NCBI GenBank assembly: GCA_963669155.1
Contig: OZ022576.1
Coordinates: 27,462,335 to 27,526,334, forward strand
Length of the DNA: 64,000 bases
Direction of reading: 5' to 3'
Origin: Arbacia lixula
Taxonomy: Eukaryota > Echinodermata > Echinoidea > Arbacioida > Arbaciidae
The position numbers were made by a program, and so were the translations under genes. Position 1 is the stretch's first letter; each line of letters opens with the position of its first letter. Shown one piece after another: positions 34,390 through 44,939 of the stretch. The notes under the pieces were generated by a model. It did not search any database. It was not told where the DNA came from and saw only the letters and a program-made list of their open reading frames with translations.

Positions 34390-36433
34390 CCGTATTTTTC
34401 TGTGTATGAGACGCATGTTTTTCCCCTTGAAAATCACGCCAAAGTCCGGGTGCGTCTTATACACGGCGTTAGAAAAAGTCGGGTCTTTCAAACTTACACG
34501 TATACACATGTATGGGACTATGCATTGTGTGACAACAATCAACATTTAACAACAAAATAAATGGCTTTGATAGCCCGACATAATACCGGTAATACGATCT
34601 CAATCACATCATCAGCATAATTACAGGTACGAAGAAAGCACCAGGACTAGTATTTGTCTGAGACACCTCAAAGAAACCGCTAGCTAGAAAGCTAAGCCCC
34701 AAGGATAACCTCCGTGAGATCAGAGCCGCTATTGTTGCTTTGATCCGGCCTCGAGGTGGCGCTGTACACATCATCGTCCGCGGAGATTTTTTTTTTTTAT
34801 CTCCGAGGCCAAAAGGTGTACAGCGCCACCTGGAGGCCGGATCAAAGCAACAATAGCGGCTCTGATCTAACAGAGGTTATCCTTAGGGCTTAGCTTTCTA
34901 GCTAGCGGTTTCTTTGTGGTATCTCTGACAAATACTAGTTCTGGGACTTTCTTTGAACTGGTAATTATGCTGATGATGTGATTGAGATCGTATTACCGTT
35001 ATTGTGTCAGGCTATCAAAGCCATCTACAGAGCTGCCAACCGTTACGAAAAAATCGTATTTGTTACGAAAATCGGAAGAGAATACGAAAGTACGAAAACG
35101 CATCATAAAAGTACGATTTCACAGCAAAATATAAAAGTCACAAAAAAGGACATAAATAGCCTCTTCACGAGCGTGAATGTGGCATAAATTAACCCTCAAA
35201 AACCATTGAGGAGACCATTGTAAAAATTATAAATTTGTAAAGTAAAGTGTTATGGTTAGCATTAATAAACTACCCCTAAGCATCGTAGAATAATTCAGCC
35301 AATCACGTAGCTCTTTCTGCAACCCCTTATTGCCGACTGCATTCACGACACTCATTCCAATGGCAATACATGTACATTCAGCACACACTAGTTTGTCCCT
35401 CACGACATAGATACTTGTACCCTAATGAACAAATGAACCAGGCCAGCCTTTCCAGGCTAAAAAGGTGGAGAAACTCACCTCAAATTACTGCAAGATATGA
35501 AGAAACTGAAACCTGGAATATATGTGTATATCACTAGAACATCATTTATAGTGCATTAAAATCGTAGTCAGGTTGTTGTAATAACATTTTCATCACATTT
35601 GGAAAAAGAAAAAAAAAACGAAAATTGATGATTTTTGAACCCCTACCGCCAGCCGAGTTCCCCCAGAACTCTGGGGAGGCAAGCTCCCAAGCTATGCTTA
35701 TGTTCAAATTCCGCACACCTGTCCTTCACAACACTTATGCACCCTTTTGAAATAATGAACTAGGCCAGGCTAAAGATGGAGAGCTGAAAAAACGGCGAAA
35801 TCTGCCTCAAATCACTGCAAGATAGGAAGAAAGTGAGACCTGGAATGTAAGTGTTGGACACTAGAATATCGTTTATGGTGCATTTTAATGATATTCAGGT
35901 TGTTTTAAAAACATTTTCATATCATTTAGAAAAAAAAAAGATCGAAAATTTACGATTTTGTAACCCCTACCACTAGCTAAGTTTTCCCCCTAAACTCTGG
36001 GGAAGGAAAGCTAGACTTAGGGTCAGTGTGGTTACACACTGTACTGTGCTGCACTGTACTAGCATAGTGCTACACACTGCTAGCTAGCTGCCGATCAGCT
36101 GTCAGTGGCAGTTGGCCAGTGAATAGAACTAAACGGATAATACAGTGTATTTGTTTAGTCACAGGCTTAGACTTACTACCTTCATCATTAAAAATACGAA
36201 TTCTGGTGGAAAAATACGAATTTTGGAGGTGCAGAATATGAATTTTGACTTTCAAAGGTTGGCAGCCCTGCATCTATTTTGTTGTTGGATGTTGATTGTT
36301 GTCACACAATGCATAGTCCCATACATGTGTATACATGTACGTGAGACCCGATTTTTTTTTTTTTTTAAAATTGCGGGCTCAAAGTCGGGGTGCGTCTTAT
36401 GTGCGGGGGCGCCTTATCTGCCGGTCAATACGG
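34390..36433. mobile_element. CCGTATTTTTC-family inverted-repeat element, with a nested hAT-like insert
   Basis: Starts CCGTATTTTTCTGTGTATGA and ends GCCGGTCAATACGG, flanked by TA (34388-34389, 36434-36435). The core is a near-perfect palindrome, 34660-34935, whose arms (ACTAGTATTTGTC, AAAGAAACCGCTAGCTAGAA, GATCAAAGCAACAATAGCGG with inverses) surround GGAGATTTTTTTTTTTATCTCC. The remaining left and right parts are also inverted copies. There is no transposase. The insert at 35028-36270 interrupts the right arm. The MITE cut a satellite unit of the host between GGATCACTA and CTTAGGGGTAGACTGG. Confidence 0.85.
35028..36270. mobile_element. hAT-like non-autonomous element (CAGAGCTGCCAACC ends)
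   Basis: Ends CAGAGCTGCCAACC and GGTTGGCAGCCCTG are inverted and begin CAG. The flank CATCTA is present on both sides (35022-35027 and 36271-36276), compatible with a decayed 8-bp hAT duplication. Inside, two direct copies about 310 bp apart (35435-35700 and 35745-36010) share ACTGCAAGATA, ACCTGGAAT, AACATTTTCAT, AACCCCTACC and ACTCTGGGGA. No transposase frame. Confidence 0.75.
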
Positions 36434-37190
36434 TACTTAGGGGTAGACTGGTGACATTGTTGGTGAAATTGCTGGAAGGTCAGAGGTCAAAGGTCAATGA
36501 ACTTTGCAAAAATGTATATTTTTCGCAATAAACCCAAATCCAATGGCGCAGTTCTAACCAAACATGGTATAGAGATGTATCACTTCATGGAGGTAGACTG
36601 GTGAAAGTTTGGATAAAACTCCTGAGAGTTGAAAGATCAAAGGTCAATGAACTTTGCCAAAAATTAGCTAAAAATTGCCCCCAAAGTGATAATTTTCAAA
36701 ATATATCCAAATCCAATGGTGCAATACCAACCAAACATGGTGCAAAGATGGATCACCACTTGGGTGTAGACTGATGGTATTTTTGGTGAAATTTCTCAAA
36801 GGTCAGAGATCAAAGGTCAATGAACTTTGCCAAAATTGGCTAAAAATTGCCCCCAAATAGATATTTTTCACATTGAATCCAATACTGATGATTCAATTCA
36901 AACCAAACATAGTACAGAGATATATCACATCATGGAGGTAGATTAGTGCAGTGTGGGTAAAATTCCTGAAAGGTCAAAGGTCAATGAACTTTATCCAAAA
37001 TTGGCTAATTTTAAACAAACTTGATACAAGGATGGATTTAGACAGACTGGTTAGATTGGAAATCAAAGAAGTAAGAGGTCAAAAGTCAATGAACATTGCC
37101 AAACTTGGCTAAACTTGGAAAAACAGAATGTGATATTTTCATTTCACATTTCACAGGAGCAATGGTACATTGCCCACCAAACATACACAT
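36434..37190. repeat. Tandem satellite units, right part of the host array
   Basis: Repeated order: TAGACTGGTGACATTGTTG, GGTCAGAGGTCAAAGGTCAA, TGAACTTTGC, ATTTTTCGCAATAAACCC, AATCCAATGGCGCA, AACCAAACATGG. Unit length is about 150-175 bp with 15-25 percent divergence by eye. AGGTCAAAGGTCA is intact at 36484 and 36971. Confidence 0.85.
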
Positions 37191-38011
37191 TTTCTGAGAA
37201 TAACAAAGAGGCGGAGGCATATTTATAGACTACGTGGCAGTCGAATTGCTCTAGTTCTTCCTAAGACTTCTGTGTATTCTGTTTTCATATAACGAGATCA
37301 GCTATAGTGAAATTTCTGCTATAGCGAGGCAAATTCCCAGCCCAAGGATAAAGAAAAAGAAAAGAAATTGACCCCATTATCACGAGCACTCCTTTCAGCC
37401 ACGCCGCCCAGCGAGTGAAATGCATCAACAGCACAAGCAATTTTCTTTGCGCCGTTAAACGCTGATCACACACAACGTGCAAGAATCCATACACACACAC
37501 ACGATCACGGCTACACATGCATATGTCCACATTACGCTCGTGCGGTACTGCTAGAGCCGTATCTCTGAGTACACGCTCCAGCGCCCAACCATCAACACAG
37601 TCACACACGCACATGGCAAGAGCCTCTACACATGTGTAACACCGAGCGTGTATGACCGGCTGTGCACGAAGATTGCGGTTTAATGATCATTCAATGCTTA
37701 CATGCTGTCATGCCAGTGGGCACAGCCTGGCAACTGAGCCTCCCCGCTGCTTCATTTGTTGGTAAACGGAGGCGTTGGAAGTATCATTTATTGCCATTTT
37801 CAACTGTGCTGTTAAGATATTTTAGTGAATATTTAGCTAGGGAATTCAATTTAGAATGTTTGCAAATGCATTTAAATATCTAGTGATAAATGTGTTATTG
37901 TTTGTGTAGTCCTATATATGCATGCAATATATGCTATATATGCGAGCAATCGGCTATAGCGAGGAAAATGTGTGGGTCCCGACTTCCTTGTTATAAGGGG
38001 GTTCCCCTGTA

Positions 38012-38969
38012 CTTTCAATTGCAATACAAATTAACTTAATTCTGTTTTATATCTATAATTCTCCAGAGAGGGATGAAGCCATCACTTCCTTCCAGACAAT
38101 GGTGAAGCCATCGCTCCCTCCACGAAATGAAGAAGGCACTCCACTGAGTGTCGTCAATCCCTTCATCGCGCTCTCCATTCAGCTGGACAAGGTTGTAGAG
38201 TACAAAGCATACATTAATCACACAAGACTGTAAGACCTTGATCAAGGAGAAAATGACCATGTAGAATATTTAAATTGACAAATCCCATTGTAATACATGT
38301 TCCATAGCAGAGAAAGTCAATAAATGGCTCAAAAAGAATGGAGGCTGTCACCTTGGTCTGGAAATTTTAACATTTGATTGTAAATAAGGCAGATGCCACT
38401 GCATCTTCTTAATGGATTTAGGTACAGTGTAATACAACACTGTAATGATTTTCAACTTTATTCAGTCAGTTATACCAAACTGTCATTATATTAAGGCTTG
38501 TTATTTAGGTGCATGCAGTGGACTGTAAGAGAAAAGGTATGCTGGCTATAGAATCAGCTAAGATGTAACAGATGTTAATTGTTCTATTATGAATGAACAA
38601 ACATGTATTTGCCTATTGTTTATCTTATTTGTTTAAATTTTTTATCAGATGTTGAACTAATGTGTGTGATAGTTGTATGAATTGCTTTATCGCTGTAAGT
38701 ACAATGTACATGCATCACATTTAGGCCTACACATATTATGATTATTATATATCTTGTACTTGCTTTAGGCCCAATGGCTCCAATAGCCTGCAGTCCACTT
38801 CTTGTTAAGCTATATCATGTTCATTCTATGGATGTCCTTGTGCGAAAACTGATTAAAGGATTCGTCTTATCTCTGTATACACACCTCTGTTTTCGTACTT
38901 GCAATTCTCAAACCTCTTTCTCCTCTAATATTATACTTTCAGCTGCCAAGATGAATGTTTAGTGGCTCT
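38012..38969. other. Intron 3 stretch with an unexplained doubly open segment
   Basis: Bases 38065-38235 are open on both strands: about 57 codons on + (reading PSLPPRNEEGTPLSVVNPF and on) and 74 codons at 38036-38260 on -. The + frame follows a possible acceptor (TATAATTCTCCAG) but is in the wrong phase for PDSS1 and ends in TAA. No family is recognised. The rest of the interval is plain AT-rich sequence. Confidence 0.35.
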
Positions 38970-39416
38970 ACGATTGAATACTTATCAATCGTAGAGTCTA
39001 CGATCAATTCAGGGGCCCGTAACATAAAGGTTTGCGATCAATCGCAAAATGGCAATGAGACCAATCCATATAATTGTTGCATGCGCTTTTTGTTCAAATG
39101 ACTAACCAGTAACCAATCATAGTTTGTCTTTCAAATTTGCAATTGATCGCAAACCTTTGTGTTACGGGGCCTAGGGGTCTATGATCGATTTCTACGATTG
39201 ATATCAATCTTAGCTTTCTTTATTTTACGGTTCTACGACTGATATCAATTGTACGATTGATTTAGGGGGTCTACGATCGATTTCTACGATCGATACCAGT
39301 CATAGCCTCTTTATGTTACGGTTCTACGATTGATATCAATCGTACGATCGATTGACTGGTTCTACGATCAATCAATCGATCGTACGATCAATCGTAGAGT
39401 TTTATGTTACGGGGCC
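38970..39416. repeat. Palindromic TACGATTGATATCAATCGTA block with GTAACATAAAG ends
   Basis: Nested inverted repeats: GGGGCCCGTAACATAAAGGTTTGC (39013) with its inverse ending at 39172, and repeated palindromes of the type CTACGATTGATATCAATCGTA at about 39195, 39235 and 39327-39350, up to TTATGTTACGGGGCCC at 39403-39417. The block probably holds one or two short inverted-repeat elements, and its right edge coincides with the edge of the interval that splits the CCGTATTTTTC element. Confidence 0.65.
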
Positions 39417-39847
39417 CTGGTGCTTTCTTAGTACCGATAATTATGCTGGTGATATGATTGAGATCGTATTACCCCAACGTCAATTGTGTCACACTGGATG
39501 GCCTATCAAAGTCATCTATTTTGTCGTTGAATGTTGTCACACAATGCATAGTCTCATATATGTGTTTATGTGCTGGGTATAGGCCGCACCCCGACTTACG
39601 CTTGAATTTTAAAAAAAACCTGCAACTTATTTGCCGGTCAGTGCGGTATATTACGTGAAATAGTTGCATTTGGAACAAGGGATATTAAAATGATCTTAAT
39701 CCACATTTTTATGCGTCTTGTCCAATCCCCTATTTTGTTCCAGGTTGTGGAGTAAGGATGAAAGTTGTCAGTCCAAAAAAGTCGGGAAAGGCCTTCAAAG
39801 ACATTTAAAATGTCCAAAGGCAAATATCTCAGCCACTGTTCAGCCGG

Positions 39848-40021
39848 GAAGCACTCGTTATTCTGAAGATTCATTATTCCGAACGTCATGCGACAAATGC
39901 TCGGATTAACAAACCCTTCTCGTTTTAGGACTAACGAGCATTGAGGTATAGGCAAGTTACGTGTTTCAGAATTATGAACCATCGGAATGACGAACCTTCG
40001 GAATATCGGACTGTAACCATT
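39848..40021. mobile_element. TTCGGAATAACGAAC short inverted-repeat element, copy 2
   Basis: Same landmark order as 20550-20743: GGAAGCACTCGTTATTC, CGACAAATGCTCGGATTAAC, GGACTAACGAGCATTGAGGT, GAACCTTCGGAATATCGGAC. It is diverged by roughly a tenth by eye and lies in intron 3. Confidence 0.65.
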
Positions 40022-41877
40022 CAGCCAGCTGTCATTATTAAAGCTGCTTGTGCATTGGTATCAATGAGTAAAGGTTCGTACAAGCTTTGCGAAAGGCTCG
40101 TTGACCTCTACACATTGCTTGCGCCTTACCTGCTTATCGGACTAGTCACATGACAGATCGTACTCCCCGAGATTGACCAAAGCTACATGAAGGTTTGGTC
40201 AGATGGGCTGCGCTAGGGGGGTCTGCAAAACAAACTTCGTGTTTGGGAACTAGCATACGGGTCTTACATTCGTGCGGTGACCGACGCCGCCGAATGCCAG
40301 TGTGTGTGTGTGTGCATGCAACGCAGTGCTAGAATTGCTCAAGTTCTTGTGTAGTGCAAGGAGGGTACGTGACTAGACCAATATCTGACTGAGAAGCTAC
40401 CATGCCATGAAGCTTCATTTGCTCTCACAAGACATTTTCTATACCTATAATTTTTGGACCTCTGGCAACTTGCCGATGAGTTGTGGAATGTTGCCCCAAG
40501 CTACTCCGAGTTACATTGAGTTGTACTGAGTTGTGCCGAGTTGTCCCGAATCAGGATACAATCTCTGCATGAATATTATGAGCGCTCGTAGCAGGCTCGT
40601 GGGAAGTCTGTATAAGTCACTTTTGCAAGAAATTGCTACCTTTGTGTGAATGCGCTTTTCAAATCTCAACTCCCGCAACACGCCTCTCCAACTCGGCTAA
40701 TTAGGAGACATACATTACTAATACTAAAATTTAAAAAGTGAACAAGGGATATATGCAGTTGATATAGATATGGCAGAAGATTTAAAGTGCTATTTTTTCA
40801 TCAAATATCTTGCGAGTTACAGTGGGGAATGGCTGATATAATAGTAGACATCACTGTACATAAACAAGAGAAGAAGACACGATATATGTAAATGTTAACA
40901 AAATTATAAAAATATGCTCATAAAACAGTACCGTTGTACATATCTGTGTCACATTACTCTTAATGCTAAATATGTTACTTCGGAACAAAGGTATAAGATG
41001 TGTTTTGTGCTTCACAATTTGTTCTTGGTGTATTCAATGTTTATGCTCCTCATGTATATCAAGTGTATTTATTGATTCTATAGCAGGGCATTTTCACGGT
41101 AACTGACGTTACACGGCACAATTTTACACATCTCTCTTGCTACAAATAACTGGAGTTTGTTATTGATACAGTCAATGAAGTTAACCTTGGTGTATAAAAT
41201 GATATTAAGATTTTCAATGCACCTGCATTTGTTACACCTCAGTGAGCAAAAATGTGTCGGTAACTGACGATACACGAAAAGGACATGCAATTTTAGGGTT
41301 TTCAGTAAAATTGAAATGCCTCATGTCCCTGATTAGATAGAGTGATGAGTTCAATGTGCAAATATACCTTTGTTACTAGGCTAAGATATGTCAAATTCAC
41401 AGTCAAAATATTAAATGATTTGTTATTGTATTTTGAGGGCTATGCTAATTCATGACCATGTTGGTAACTGACGTTACACTTACTTTATTTGTCGTTTGAT
41501 TTACATAGACAGCCATGCTTAGTTATCAGTTTGTAAGATCTCAAATCCCAGGCTTATCAACATCCAACTGAAACAAAACTGCAAAAGGATTGGTAATAAC
41601 TAAGATTTTCCCATATAATTGAATTTTGGTTAAATGTTGTCCCACATGTACCCTTTTATGTGCTGTTCATATACTCATTAACAGAAAGGTCACAGAAGGA
41701 AATAGAGGTGGTAAATGGTAGCCTTATAGTTCCTGCATAATTCCTGATGCAGTGAACTTTGAAAAAAAAAAGTTTTTGAAGTAGATCCATTTGAAAAATG
41801 AGAGGGATGTCTATCTGCCGTGAACTTGCCCAGCAGAATAATGTTCATTTCTATGTTGTCTTTTTTCTTTTTTGCAG
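40022..41877. other. 3' part of intron 3, with GGTAACTGACGTTACAC repeats
   Basis: No coding feature. Three copies of the quasi-palindrome GGTAACTGACGTTACAC lie at 41098, 41259 (one base different) and 41463. From 40470 to 40560 GAGTTG(T/C) words recur (GAGTTGTACTGAGTTGTGCC). Otherwise plain intron up to the pyrimidine tract before exon 4. Confidence 0.5.
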
Positions 41878-42011
41878 GAACTGTCTACAACATGTCCAGA
41901 CTTAGCTCAAGTTTCCCAGTACTACTTTGATGGCAAAGGAAAGTCATTTCGTCCTATGATATTTTTACTAATGTCAAGAGTATGCAACACACACAACTCT
42001 ATAAACGAAAG
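41878..42011 (+). CDS. PDSS1: PDSS1 exon 4: YYFDGKGKSFRP substrate-binding motif
   Basis: The exon is bordered by TTTTTTGCAG and AAAG|GTGAAG. It opens with E-L-S-T-T-C-P-D-L and contains YYFDGKGKSFRPMIFLLMSR, the conserved G-K-x-x-R-P segment of trans-polyprenyl synthases that binds the diphosphate of isopentenyl diphosphate. The Y-Y-F-D-G-K-G-K form is typical of the mitochondrial long-chain enzymes PDSS1 and COQ1 rather than of farnesyl or geranylgeranyl synthases. It ends in phase 2. A solo LTR starts only 43 bp beyond the donor. Confidence 0.95.
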
Positions 42012-42054
42012 GTGAAGAATACTTAAGATTTCTTACCCTCAGCCATATTGGTAT

Positions 42055-44092
42055 TGTTATAAATTTGTGTAAGTTGTACATGTAGCCATTAAATGAGATG
42101 TAGTCTATAGGGCCATTCTCATTACAAAAAATCGCTAAGTTAAAAATCGCAAAATTTTACAATCGTGTTCACATTACACCAAAAAATCGCGAAGTTACGC
42201 GAAGCTACATGAAGTTAGAAAAATCGAACACGCTTGATCGACCATTCCCGGCATGCAATTCGTTTCGCGCGAAGTTTGTTGTAAACATACACAAAATTGA
42301 TTCAAGCTAGCTTCGAATGCACGTACGCGTATACGCGCAATCGCCGTGTACAAAACAGCAATCTGACGTAGTATTTTCCCGAAGGAGCAGGGCAATCCCG
42401 TGGTTTAAACATCTTTAACAGTTCAACATCTTCAATGACTAGGCTAGCCTAACATCTCGATAAGTTGTTAGACTCATCTCAAATAAGGTTAGTCCAAAGT
42501 TCATCTGTGACTACGATTAGATCTAACGTTAGGTTACCGGCACTTTTATTAATTTTCCGTGGCTAGTACTAGCAGCAGCTACCCAGTACTGCTAGTGCTA
42601 CATGTAGTGCATAACAGCGTTAAGCGCGTCAAGATGAAAACGCAGCGCGACTCTTCACTACAGACCAACTTTTTAAGACCATATTTATCAGTTTCTCTTA
42701 GTTGTAGAGTATTTAGCGCAGTGTGGTCATCACCGAATTGATCTAGTTTAGTGAGTGCAGCTGCCGTCCATACAGTTTTGCTTTGACGTTCATAGATAAA
42801 TAAACAATACACGGTAGAAACATGCAGTACCAGTACGACGCTCCGCATCCGATATGACAGTAGCCTAGCCTGTAACACAGCGCACTCGGTCAGCTAGCTA
42901 CTAGATCGCGCGCTACTGGAGAGCAGACGCCGGAAGTCACGTGAATAACTTCGCGATTTTTTGTTGTGTGCGTTCTCATTGCAAAAAATCGCGAAGTTAC
43001 GGTGCGAAGTTAGAAAAATCGCACGCTGACTTGCGAAGTTTCATGCGAAGTTTCGGACGGCTGTTGGCACGGTTGCTAGGCAACTTTCACCCTAACTTCG
43101 CGATTTCTTAAGTGCAATGAGAATGCGCCTTATGTGGTTGTGAAATTCCTCCTTGATGAAATCACCATTGTGCAATGTGTAGTGCCTGGAAGATTCTGGA
43201 ATTTGCGGGAGCTATCTGAGCCAGGTGTTATTTACATAAAAGAATGTTACACCTAGCTGGGACTCATTAGCATAATAAAGGAGGCACTGGCTGGAGTGTG
43301 CCTGTGGAGTTCAGTGACCTTTTGGGCCAGTGATGACTCATCAGTGTAAGCTGGGTCAGGTCAGTATTGTTTGTCATGTATTTTTAGATGTACTGAGCAA
43401 TTTCTAGATACACAGATAATAGAACGTTCTAGAATGTACAGATTGTGAAATATATATATATATAGGAGTTGATTTGGACATGAGTTTTAGAGTTATATTA
43501 TCCTAGCTGCAGTCATGCACCTTTGGTAATAGTAACCTGCATTAGAGAATTTATATCATCTTAACTCCAGTCACCTGAGGTAATAGTAACCGGCATCTAA
43601 GATTTTGTTGGGACCTTGGCTCGATACACACCTGTGAATTTATATGAGGATTTTCTCTGAATGGATAATTACCTGCATGTTGAGTAGTGTTTATGAGATC
43701 CTGCCTGTGAAGGCCTTACACTCTGTGGATTGATATTTGACCATCTTGGATCATCTTTTTGGACTTGACTATCTGGAATACCTGCTCTTCAGCGTACAAC
43801 ATTGGGATCAACATTGCGATCATAATTTGGGAATACTGGATCGGATTATCAACTGGACCATCAGTGGGAGCCGTGGATTCATTTGACTTCAGTATCCTCC
43901 AGCATTGTAAGCAAACCTGTACCCATACACTGTAAAGTAATTGATATTATGTAACTGATATGTATTGATATAGAAAATTTGTGGAAGTTTGTCTTGATTT
44001 TAAAGGGGAAATACCCCATATAATAAAGAACACATCAACTAAATATTGGTATCATTTTGTGCGATCCTTTCTGATGTGAATTGATCGTAACA
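42055..44092. mobile_element. Solo LTR of Gmr1-like family 1, with a nested MITE
   Basis: Starts TGTTATAAATTTGTGTAAG and ends TTGATCGTAACA, co-linear with 13136-14555. It includes the ATATAATAAAG polyadenylation-like signal and a TATATATATATAGGAG stretch. Flanks GTAT and GTGT may be a mutated 4-bp target duplication. It is followed by no primer-binding site, so it reads as a solo LTR and not as the 5' LTR of the remnant at 44.9 kb. Without the insert at 42110-43129 the length is 1018 bp. Confidence 0.8.
42110..43129. mobile_element. GGGCCATTCTCATT-ended MITE, Harbinger-like
   Basis: Ends GGGCCATTCTCATTACAAAA and the inverse of GGCGCATTCTCATTGCAC. Subterminal repeats AATCGCGAAGTTA occur in both orientations and again at about 42970-43050. 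It lies between CTATA and TTATG of the LTR, suggesting a short AT-rich target of about 3 bp as used by PIF/Harbinger elements, but the duplication is not exact. 1020 bp, no transposase (frames at 42559-42878 have no domain). Confidence 0.65.
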
Positions 44093-44216
44093 GTGTTTAC
44101 CTTGTTCGATGTACAAAAATGTATTTTTTATTCAATATGTTAGTGCATTTGAATAAGAGATTATGTATCATCAAAATATAACAATGTTATCTTTGTTTTA
44201 CTGGTACTCTGTAAAA

Positions 44217-44554
44217 TGGTAGGGAGGGTAGGGATACCTTAAAAGTTTCCTTGAAGTGCTGTGGTATCAACCCAGACACCTGGGAAGAATCAGCCAAGGA
44301 CCGTTCTGCCTGGCGCACCATGGTTAGGGCCGGTGTGTCAGGCTATGAGTCAAGACGTGTCGACACGCAAAAGCAGAAACGCCAGTGTCGAAAAGGCAGA
44401 GCAAATGCCAGCACTGATCCTGCCCCACAACCAACTTTTGCATGTCCACATTGCACCAGACTTTTCCGGGCAAAGATTGGTCTATTCAGCCATCTTCAAA
44501 CTCATAAAAACTTGTGAAGTAGTGGTCATCTTCGCGATGCGAAGGAGGAACATC
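44217..44554 (+). mobile_element. 3' end fragment of a LINE
   Basis: The insert is flanked by ACTCTGTAAAA on both sides (44206-44216 and 44555-44565), a good 11-bp target duplication. The frame 44248-44517 reads PDTWEESAKDRSAWRTMV, then a basic stretch and CPHCTRLFRAKIGLFSHL with a following Q-T-H, a C2H2 zinc finger. This W-E-x-x-A-x-D-R-x-x-W-R block plus the finger is the known C-terminal tail of a group of non-LTR retrotransposons. It is severely 5'-truncated. Confidence 0.85.
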
Positions 44555-44617
44555 ACTCTGTAAAAAAAAAATCAGAAAACCAATCTGTTAGGAAGATAGG
44601 CAGAGAAGATGAAGAGC

Positions 44618-44684
44618 AGGCGCAGACTTGAACTTGCATTTACTACTTGCCTGGCAGCGGCACTATCCACTAGGCTACTGCTGT
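44618..44684 (-). ncRNA. tRNA-like, probably SINE-derived segment (left copy)
   Basis: On the - strand an A-box-like TAGCCTAGTGG is followed after about 33 bases by a B-box-like GTTCAAGTC. AGCAG at the 5' side can pair with CTGCT at the 3' side, and TGCC/GGCA can enclose a 7-base loop. Its conservation inside a longer duplicated block suggests a SINE head or tRNA pseudogene and not a functional tRNA gene. Isotype not assigned. Confidence 0.4.
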
Positions 44685-44939
44685 GTTTATGATAATAACA
44701 CTATTCTTACAAACCAATACCCAAGGCTTTCATTCTCTTAGTCCTTTGTATTCATGAGTCCTCAGTAGGACACATGTTTATTCAAATAATTTTTTAGCAA
44801 AGAGCAAATATATATTAAAATTGTTTTACTGGTACTCTGTGTGATGATTAGATGCCCTTTTATACTCTGCTCACTTTTCTAACAGATTAATCAATCAATC
44901 TTCTTACTACAGAGTTTACCAGAGATTATTATCCATTGT

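Larger units (their letters stand above)
30546..37254 (+). mobile_element. GCCTCCGCC...GGCGGAGGC element with a satellite core, possibly Helitron-type
   Basis: Starts (T)ATGCCTCCGCCACGAAGTGG, which contains the palindrome GCCTCCGCCACGAAGTGGCCGGAGGC in two overlapping parts. It then has a (CCGT)n microsatellite at 30601-30629 and a tandem array of roughly 170-bp units (GGTCAATGAACTTTGCC, AATAAATCCAAATCCAA, TAGACTGGTGACATTTTTG). It ends GAGGCGGAGGCATATTTATA ... GCTCTAG. It sits between T and T of the pogo-like host and leaves no evident target duplication. End sequence, central satellite and T|T insertion fit Helitron/Helentron-related (DINE-like) elements, but no Rep/helicase is present. An original length near 1.5 kb is implied once the LINE and MITE inside are removed. 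Confidence 0.55.
30468..38009. mobile_element. pogo-like MITE, copy D, host of a nested cluster
   Basis: Left end CAGGCAAACCCCGTTATAAT after TA (30466-30467). The right end is the inverse, ending GTTCCCCTG before TA (38010-38011). The element's own sequence is 30468-30545 and about 37255-38009. The body between is a later insertion with further insertions inside it. Once rejoined, the family order (GGGTCCCGATTTTT, then CTTC..TAGAC.TCTGTGTATTC) is restored. Confidence 0.85.
26820..39646. mobile_element. CCGTATTTTTC-family inverted-repeat element split by a 12.1-kb interval
   Basis: The left half (26820-27266) starts CCGT after TA and includes a GATACGATCTCAATCACATC block and an inner palindrome near 27097-27250. 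The right half (39417-39646) resumes at CTGGTGCTTTCTTAGTACC and ends GTCAGTGCGG before TA (39647-39648). Compared with intact relatives at 34390-36433 and 47691-48423, the halves are contiguous to within about 5 bp, so 27267-39416 was inserted into one element. No transposase. Confidence 0.7.
44189..44938. repeat. Left copy of the direct duplication flanking the Gmr1-like remnant
   Basis: Co-linear with 54649-55061 from TATCTTTGTTTTACTGGTAC to ATTATTATCCATTG, high identity by eye. It contains the LINE fragment at 44217-44554 that the right copy lacks, and a tRNA-like segment at 44618-44684 that both copies have. The word TTTTACTGGTACTCT occurs twice in each copy. Confidence 0.85.

Noticed and set aside
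42055-44092. 5' LTR of Gmr1-like element 1
   Set aside because: It is separated from the gag remnant by about 0.85 kb of duplicated intron sequence, no primer-binding site follows it and its flanks look like a mutated target duplication, so it is taken as a solo LTR. If the flanking block is shown to be element leader sequence this would have to be reversed.
44618-44684. A functional tRNA gene
   Set aside because: A- and B-box matches and partial stems exist, but the loop lacks the usual T at position 33, the stems are incomplete and the segment is part of a longer duplicated repeat. A SINE-like origin is more likely.
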